Positions 16,101-18,809 of a DNA stretch of 18,809 bases are shown one piece after another (the first letter of the stretch is position 1; every line of letters starts with the position of its first letter). Source of the stretch: CAZPDM01 sp964585305. GTDB taxonomy: Bacteria > Planctomycetota > Uabimicrobiia > Uabimicrobiales > JABWCH01. The position numbers and the translations under genes are program-made. Where the stretch lies: NCBI GenBank assembly GCA_964585305.1, contig CAZPDM010000085.1:1-18809 (forward strand), written 5' to 3'. The notes under the pieces are model-generated. The model did no database searches. It was not told where the DNA came from and worked only from the letters and a program-made list of their open reading frames with translations.

Positions 16101-16249
16101 GGTTTGGGAGTAGGCCTTATAGTATTTGAAATGTTTTGGGCAGGTTTCATTGGTATTGTTGAAGGTTTTGGAGTTGTGATAGGTGGGCGAGTTTCTCCAG
16201 GCTTATTAGCTCCTGTTTGATTATTTCCACTTTTTTTTTCCTCTAGCAC
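13115..16249 (-). CDS. Membrane-anchored HEAT-repeat protein with repetitive N-terminus
   Basis: This 1044-residue first gene of the cluster starts at GTG 16249 behind a perfect AGGAGG five bases upstream. The overlapping ATG stops after two codons. Residues 1-110 are rich in Pro, Ala, Lys and Asn, with repeats. Residues about 114-192 hold several copies of a GFVIDATPEE-like unit, and about 243-281 hold QNKAETPKA units. A Lys/Arg-rich stretch (about 300-366) precedes a single helix (about 370-391, WVILGIGIVLMVAFIYSYI). HEAT-like helical repeats then run from about 440 to 720 (ILALGEIKDPSSLNLLAQVV, AIRGLVYYG). The last 320 residues are not recognised. By the positive-inside rule the disordered part would be cytosolic and the HEAT part outside the membrane. 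The role is probably a scaffold; the function is unknown. Confidence 0.82.
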   Translation of the reverse strand: MLEEKKSGNNQTGANKPGETRPPITTPKPSTIPMKPAQNISNTIRPTPKPVITSQNAAKPAINAAKPTVNAAKPTVNTSKPASNISGIAKSASNIPKPISIPVKPSASIPSPESGFVIDATPEEGIVPENGFVIDATPEEGMVIDATPESGFVIDATPEEAIIIDATPENGFVIDAIPEEGISIGTPQEGIVITNPESPKNSLPSSLPKTKTNQSNEKTSGIEKSESTHKTSGITSSPKVIAQNKAETPKAITQNKAETPKAVAQNKAETPKAITQNKAEVTTHNKSSIQSKSEISRSSNKVTPQRKATTSKLKSASSLAEQKEKRKERRSAAFEKYKTKSLENAEKKSSTAKSSKRPLRMLWKIKESHITWVILGIGIVLMVAFIYSYISNENTRLLEQLQNFPTEISQDFQPRNHPVIRDLIYKGQKIVPWILKNYPNFNLSQKSAVILALGEIKDPSSLNLLAQVVEDESENLAKISLQSLAKMKESAVPSLIEKVKTAKQRRKYFLEALANTQQASAFDTILAACNDGDWKIRETAIRGLVYYGNEKGTISQLLNSLSDPQIGVAEAALVTLEELQQSQKLTAQAEMLNTQLMTLFTTKKETQSRSYFLRAMGITGLCLKPDGDNYVGKLLPLVREAFREGSELEKISAAFALGKFQDSEMLEELLESFDQDVPEMTYSIASALQNLNLQTIPQEMLNKKFSNRSHVQIALAQTYLKYHTYILKLELQNSAIIKILEMWQYAKPNAMESLAISLGRFCKEPILYLLWTKEDFKDLPSLITKLKNRSDPLSKITDIFEQSTQDLLAKFDGKSSISSELQMALVNEFNRLLCKENLATLIGAEKIAQNFEPTWGAIDSSKRVIWNRAILEQFCSKDLWRTNLLFPSDLKDAKSFLEKIRPTSAIELSENQPEEMATVEIPSTPNTPPPPKTKDTRNSLGRFLWNDLTSETQQIIFNHDTKNPPKTSLIWLLIEEWNETMAKGIIYQPNYMNDYTLSQEFLNWPTKNSTEIAKNPRALIWYNRWFLQEVFGKDIEIVESYFKK
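15407..15523 (-). repeat. Tandem repeats coding for QNKAETPKA units
   Basis: Four near-identical units of about 30 bases encode (I/V)(A/T)QNKAETPKA, the last one diverging to AEV. They alternate between ITQNK and (I/V)AQNK versions, suggesting duplication of a two-unit block. They lie in the predicted disordered N-terminal part of the HEAT protein. Confidence 0.8.
15676..15910 (-). repeat. Tandem repeats coding for GFVIDATPEE-type acidic units
   Basis: Seven or so imperfect units alternate GFVIDATPE with shorter (M/I)VIDATPE versions and end in GISIGTPQEGIVI. The DNA units are related in sequence, so they arose by slippage or recombination. The antisense strand keeps open frames only because of this repeat structure. 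Confidence 0.85.
16001..16081 (-). repeat. Short repeats coding for AAKPTVN units
   Basis: Three to four units of about 21-24 bases encode NAAKP(A/T)(I/V)N and a diverged SKPASN copy in the Pro/Ala-rich N-terminal part of the HEAT protein. Confidence 0.7.
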
Positions 16250-16384
16250 ATTTTCCTCCTATGGAAAAATTCGTCCTTGCTGATAATTAGCAGCTTTAAA
16301 AGCAAATTTTTTTTTAAATTCTTAATAAAAAAATTTGGACTTACCAATTATTAGCAAATTTTTTCCCTGAAAAAAGTAAAGCGA

Positions 16385-16403
16385 GGCGAGGCGTGGCCTC
16401 GCC
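16385..16403 (-). terminator. GC-rich terminator after parB
   Basis: Perfect 8-bp arms, GGCGAGGC and GCCTCGCC, enclose a GTG loop. On the minus strand they are followed by TCGCTTTACTTTTTT. It lies 55 bases after the parB stop and separates the partition pair from the HEAT-led cluster. Between it and the HEAT gene (16250-16384) the sequence is AT-rich, with AGCAAATTTTTT occurring twice; I found no convincing promoter there. Confidence 0.65.
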
Positions 16404-16458
16404 AAGAAAGGTTATATAAAAAACACATTATTAACCCAAGTTGCTAAATTAGGTATTA

Positions 16459-17220
16459 CTATTTTGATGTTGCTAAAAATGTTTGAGCCTCTTTAGGGCT
16501 AGTTACTGTTCCAGTTAGTATTGCACTAAATAATTTTTTGCCCATATCTTGAGATTTTTGATAGGTAGTACGTAGAGTTTTTAAAATTGTTAATGTAAAT
16601 TGGTCAGGATTTTTCAAAACTTCTTTTCGTACAGGTTCGGGCAAATCTAATAATTCTAGTAAATCTTTAATTTTATCCATACTAATTTCTAAATTATTTG
16701 CAATATCTGTTAGAGTAACACCACCTCTTTTAATTTCTTCAAGTATTTGTCCCTCTTCAATAGGGGATAATTGAGTGCGATGTAAATTTTCAGCTAAAGA
16801 TAGCATTTGCAGACGGTCTTCTTTTGTTACTAGTTCTACAATACATGGCACGGCTTCAAAACCAGCCATTTGCGCTGCTGCAAGGCGACGACGTCCAAAA
16901 ACTAAACGAAATTTTTTGCTACCTTTAATTTTTACAACTTTAATAGGCTGTTGTATTCCATAAGTTTTGATGCTTGCAACGAGGGGAGTTACATCGCCAA
17001 CTGATTGCCGTGCATAGTTTACCGGAACTTCAATATCACAAATGTTAATACTTACGACTTCTAGTGTAACTTCTGGTTCATTAGATGAAGCAAGAGGACC
17101 TTCTCCTCGAAGTTTGCTTACACGAGATGAAAAACGGCTCAATGATTCGCGATCGTCATTTCCTTCACTTCCGGCATTTACCTCTGCACGTTTTTTAACA
17201 ACAATTCGCAATAGGTCCAC
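16459..17220 (-). CDS. parB: ParB-family CTPase / DNA-binding partition protein
   Basis: This 253-residue protein of the ParB/Spo0J/Noc family binds centromere-like DNA and works with ParA in DNA segregation. A basic, disordered N-terminus (1-50) leads into the ParB domain (about 55-150). It contains VASIKTYGIQQPIKVV, the motif GRRRLAAAQMAGFEAVPCIV (109-128) and ENLHR with its following TQLSPIEEG (144-157). A helix-turn-helix (about 168-200, VTLTDIANNLEISMDKIKDLL) follows, then a short C-terminal domain. Most relatives read GERR where this has GRRR, so one acidic residue of the nucleotide site is replaced. GTG 17220 directly follows the parA stop, with GGGGAGGG eight bases upstream, indicating coupled translation. 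The family is sure; chromosomal or plasmid origin cannot be decided, and no parS site was found. Confidence 0.92.
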   Translation of the reverse strand: MDLLRIVVKKRAEVNAGSEGNDDRESLSRFSSRVSKLRGEGPLASSNEPEVTLEVVSINICDIEVPVNYARQSVGDVTPLVASIKTYGIQQPIKVVKIKGSKKFRLVFGRRRLAAAQMAGFEAVPCIVELVTKEDRLQMLSLAENLHRTQLSPIEEGQILEEIKRGGVTLTDIANNLEISMDKIKDLLELLDLPEPVRKEVLKNPDQFTLTILKTLRTTYQKSQDMGKKLFSAILTGTVTSPKEAQTFLATSK

Positions 17221-17970
17221 TTATGATACCCTCCCCATAAGCTCAAGTGCCAATGATTTGTAGTCCAATGCTCCATAGCTTTCTGGGCTATAGTCAAATA
17301 TTGGTTCTCCAAGACCTAGAGACTCTGCTAATTTAATATTATGGCGAATTTTAGTTTGAAATACTAGTTCTGGATATTCTTCTTCCATCCAAGAGATTAC
17401 TTCAGTACAAATTCGGGTATTATTTACCATACATCCTAAAATACCCAAGACTTTTAAATCTGGATTGATAGCTTCTTGAATACTTTGTATGGTTCTCATT
17501 TGGCTTAATAATGCAATAATACAAACTGAAGATCCAGCATTAACTGGGATAATTGCGCCATGCGACAAAGATAATGCTGTCGTAGTAAAATTTCCCAATG
17601 TCGGAGGTAAATCAATAATAATAAAATCAAATATTTGGTCCATGGGTTTAAGTACAGCATTCAATTGTTCTGTAAATTCTTGCGAACCAAATAAAGCTAA
17701 TTCATGCCTTGCTGGCATAATACATAAATCTGAATCATTATACGCATAAACTGCTTCTTGTGCTGGAATTTCTCCGCCTAATACTTCATGGATTGCATGA
17801 GTATTGGTAGAAAGGGGGGAAATACCAAACCCCAAAGAAGCTGTACCTTGTGGATCAAGGTCAACAACTAAAACTTTACATTTGCAAAATTTGACTAGAG
17901 CTGCTGATAGGTTGACTGAAGTCTGACTCTTACCAGTTCCTCCCTTTTCTATACAAACACTCACTATCAA
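17221..17970 (-). CDS. parA: ParA-family partition ATPase (internal TTG start)
   Basis: This 249-residue ParA/Soj/MinD-type ATPase partners with ParB. The deviant Walker A motif EKGGTGKS is at 8-15, the A' segment LVVDLDPQG at about 35-43, and Walker B FDFIIIDLPP further on. I place the start at TTG 17970. An excellent AAAGGAG lies 7 bases upstream, and the N-terminus becomes MIVSVCIEKGGTGKS, the usual length for the family. The longer frame from ATG 18081 would add 37 residues, has no ribosome binding site and contains a good promoter. The C-terminal part (IRHNIKLAESLGLGEPIFDY) is standard. It is the first gene of a two-gene operon with parB. Confidence 0.93.
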   Translation of the reverse strand: MIVSVCIEKGGTGKSQTSVNLSAALVKFCKCKVLVVDLDPQGTASLGFGISPLSTNTHAIHEVLGGEIPAQEAVYAYNDSDLCIMPARHELALFGSQEFTEQLNAVLKPMDQIFDFIIIDLPPTLGNFTTTALSLSHGAIIPVNAGSSVCIIALLSQMRTIQSIQEAINPDLKVLGILGCMVNNTRICTEVISWMEEEYPELVFQTKIRHNIKLAESLGLGEPIFDYSPESYGALDYKSLALELMGRVS

Positions 17971-18040
17971 GGATAAACTCCTTTCACTTGCTAAAAGGAA
18001 ACATTTTAAGTTTAGAATCAAATATTTCTTCTTTTTATCA

Positions 18041-18068
18041 AGTATAGCATCTGTAAGAAAAGTTTCAA
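18041..18068 (-). promoter_or_regulatory. Promoter of parAB
   Basis: On the minus strand TTGAAA (18068-18063) and TATACT (18046-18041) are spaced 16 bases apart, about 70 bases ahead of the TTG start of parA. Lying within the longest reading frame, it argues against the upstream ATG at 18081. Confidence 0.6.
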
Positions 18069-18107
18069 TATTTTTTCTCATAAATTTAAAGCAAAAAAAA
18101 TTTTTAC

Positions 18108-18137
18108 AAAAAAAAAGCCCAAGTTTTCTAAAACTTG
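18108..18137 (-). terminator. Terminator of the tRNA transcript
   Basis: Arms CAAGTTTT (18120-18127) and AAAACTTG (18130-18137) are followed on the minus strand by a GGGC and a run of nine T, 13 bases beyond the last tRNA. The transcript of the tRNA array would end here, ahead of the parA promoter. Confidence 0.75.
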
Positions 18138-18150
18138 AACTTTTATATTA

Positions 18151-18223
18151 TGGCGGGGACAGGATTCGAACCTGCGACCTTCGGGTTATGAACCCGGCGA
18201 GCTACCAACTGCTCTACCCCGCG
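18151..18223 (-). tRNA. tRNA-fMet(CAT), divergent copy without CCA
   Basis: The 73-base cloverleaf fits exactly, with acceptor CGCGGGG/CCCCGCC, D stem GAGC/GCTC, anticodon loop TTCATAA (CAT) and T arm GCAGG-TTCGAAT-CCTGT. Initiator features are the unpaired 1-72 position (C opposite C) and three G-C pairs next to the anticodon loop. It differs from the other two copies at about seven positions, lacks an encoded CCA, and has a C-A mismatch at 27-43. It is the last tRNA of the array. Confidence 0.88.
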
Positions 18224-18254
18224 ATGTAGAAGCAATTAGATATATTATTACGAT

Positions 18255-18330
18255 TGGTAGCGGGGACAGGATTTGAACCTGTGACCTTCGGGTTATGAGC
18301 CCGACGAGCTGCCAACTGCTCCACCCCGCG
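18255..18330 (-). tRNA. tRNA-fMet(CAT), copy with encoded CCA
   Basis: This is a 76-base initiator tRNA: acceptor CGCGGGG/CCCCGCT with mismatch at 1-72, discriminator A, encoded CCA, anticodon stem TCGGG/CCCGA and loop CTCATAA. It is identical to the copy at 18376-18451. A 31-base spacer separates it from the divergent copy. Confidence 0.95.
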
Positions 18331-18375
18331 GTGTTGATAATAAAAACTAATAAAATTTAAAATGATTCAAAAAGC

Positions 18376-18451
18376 TGGTAGCGGGGACAGGATTTGAACC
18401 TGTGACCTTCGGGTTATGAGCCCGACGAGCTGCCAACTGCTCCACCCCGCG
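18376..18451 (-). tRNA. tRNA-fMet(CAT), first copy of the array
   Basis: The 76 bases are the same as in the middle copy, with the same initiator marks and encoded CCA. It stands first in the transcript, about 10-15 bases after the expected start site of a near-consensus promoter. Confidence 0.95.
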
Positions 18452-18467
18452 GTTTATGTTGGGATGA

Positions 18468-18496
18468 ATGATACCACATAACTTAGAATTTGTCAA
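18468..18496 (-). promoter_or_regulatory. Strong promoter of the initiator tRNA array
   Basis: On the minus strand a perfect -35 TTGACA (18496-18491) and a -10 TATCAT (18473-18468) are spaced exactly 17 bases apart. Transcription should start near 18461, shortly ahead of the first tRNA. Confidence 0.85.
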
Positions 18497-18572
18497 GTAA
18501 AAAATAATAATAATTCTTTTTTACTAAAAAATCCATAAATAATAATTATCACAAGTCTTTATTTGATAATAA

Positions 18573-18618
18573 ATAAAAAAGAATTTGGCTTAAAATTTTA
18601 TACCAAATTCTTTTTTAT
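18573..18618. terminator. Bidirectional terminator hairpin
   Basis: Perfect 16-bp arms at 18573-18588 and 18603-18618 (core AAGAATTTGG/CCAAATTCTT) with A/T runs on both sides. It lies just downstream of the gene fragment at 18637-18780 and would end its transcript before the tRNA promoter. Confidence 0.75.
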
Positions 18619-18636
18619 AAACTTAGAATTTAGAAA

Positions 18637-18780
18637 TTATTTTCTATTATTTTTTACTTTTTCTCGAATGCCTTCAACTTTCTTTTTTATATTTTGTTTA
18701 GAGACATCAACAATAGATTTTACATCTTTTAAGATCATTTCTTTATCTTCTTTGGTTATAATATTTTGCCAAGAAAACCG
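18637..18780 (-). pseudogene. 3' fragment of a gene interrupted by the 27-bp repeat
   Basis: Forty-seven codons are open up to a TAA, giving FSWQNIITKEDKEMILKDV, then SIVDVSKQNIKKKVEGI and a Lys-rich end. The highly charged helical composition and the terminator right after it indicate a real gene end. On the 5' side the frame meets a TAG at the palindrome and the 27-bp repeat, so the rest of the gene is missing or displaced. The family is not recognised. Alternatively a short gene could start within it, at the ATG of KEMILKD. Confidence 0.5.
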
Positions 18781-18781
18781 C

Positions 18782-18808
18782 TATGCTTGCATAGCGGATG
18801 AATTGGCT
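18782..18808 (+). repeat. 27-bp repeat, copy 2, with palindromic outer end
   Basis: It is identical to the complement of 3217-3243. With its outside neighbours it forms the 20-base palindrome CCGCTATGCTTGCATAGCGG (18778-18797), with 9-bp arms. The element body would lie to the right, outside the window. Confidence 0.65.
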
Positions 18809-18809
18809 C

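Noticed and set aside
15750..16220. Plus-strand open frame of 156 codons with repeated GVASITKPLSG units
   Set aside because: It is antisense to the repeat region of the HEAT protein gene; the openness comes from the repeated sense codons, and no ribosome binding site is present.
16250..16384. Promoter for the HEAT-led cluster
   Set aside because: Several TTGnTA and AT-rich hexamers exist, but none gives a -35/-10 pair with acceptable match and spacing.
17971..18081. N-terminal extension of ParA from ATG 18081
   Set aside because: It has no ribosome binding site, contains a promoter, and is absent from the usual ParA length.

Overview
The window is an AT-rich bacterial segment in which every convincing gene lies on the minus strand. 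SD-led GTG and TTG starts are used beside ATG. The MoxR / DUF58 / BatA-like / VWA series, combined with a PQQ-type propeller and a membrane-anchored HEAT-repeat protein, recalls gene neighbourhoods of the Planctomycetota and wider PVC group. That placement is an inference from gene content only, and no taxonomic marker other than tRNA is present.

Layout, left to right. Positions 1-1117 hold an IS630-family transposase gene whose 3' tail is frameshifted and runs off the window; an inverted repeat covers its ribosome binding site. Positions 1288-2472 encode a three-part protein: a P63C-like N-terminal region, a helix-turn-helix-like middle and a DUF559/Vsr-like nuclease domain at the C-terminus. 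Positions 2473-3610 carry no convincing gene. They hold the nuclease promoter, several strong hairpins, a GC-richer structured tract (2690-3102), a 27-bp repeat that recurs inverted at the right edge of the window, and what looks like a truncated gene remnant. A small PepSY-TM-like membrane protein follows (3611-3865).

Positions 4059-16249 are a six-gene, tightly spaced minus-strand cluster. In transcription order it encodes a HEAT-repeat membrane protein with a repetitive low-complexity N-terminus, a secreted PQQ-like propeller, a MoxR AAA+ ATPase, a DUF58 protein, a BatA-like membrane VWA protein and an exported YfbK-type VWA protein. A strong terminator follows at 4018-4049. By family knowledge, MoxR ATPases act with DUF58 and VWA partners as chaperone-like assemblies. 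Here the HEAT and propeller proteins would supply extracytoplasmic binding surfaces; this joint role is inferred.

Upstream (16459-17970) is a parA-parB pair with its own promoter, which lies inside the 5' extension of the longest ParA reading frame and so supports an internal TTG start. Positions 18151-18451 carry three tandem initiator tRNA genes behind a near-consensus promoter and ahead of a terminator. The right edge holds the 3' fragment of a gene cut by the second copy of the 27-bp repeat. The two repeat copies look like terminal inverted repeats of one mobile-element family.

The most interesting items are the P63C-HTH-nuclease fusion with the structured tract just upstream of it, the repeat-flanked gene fragments, and the extended MoxR/VWA cluster.
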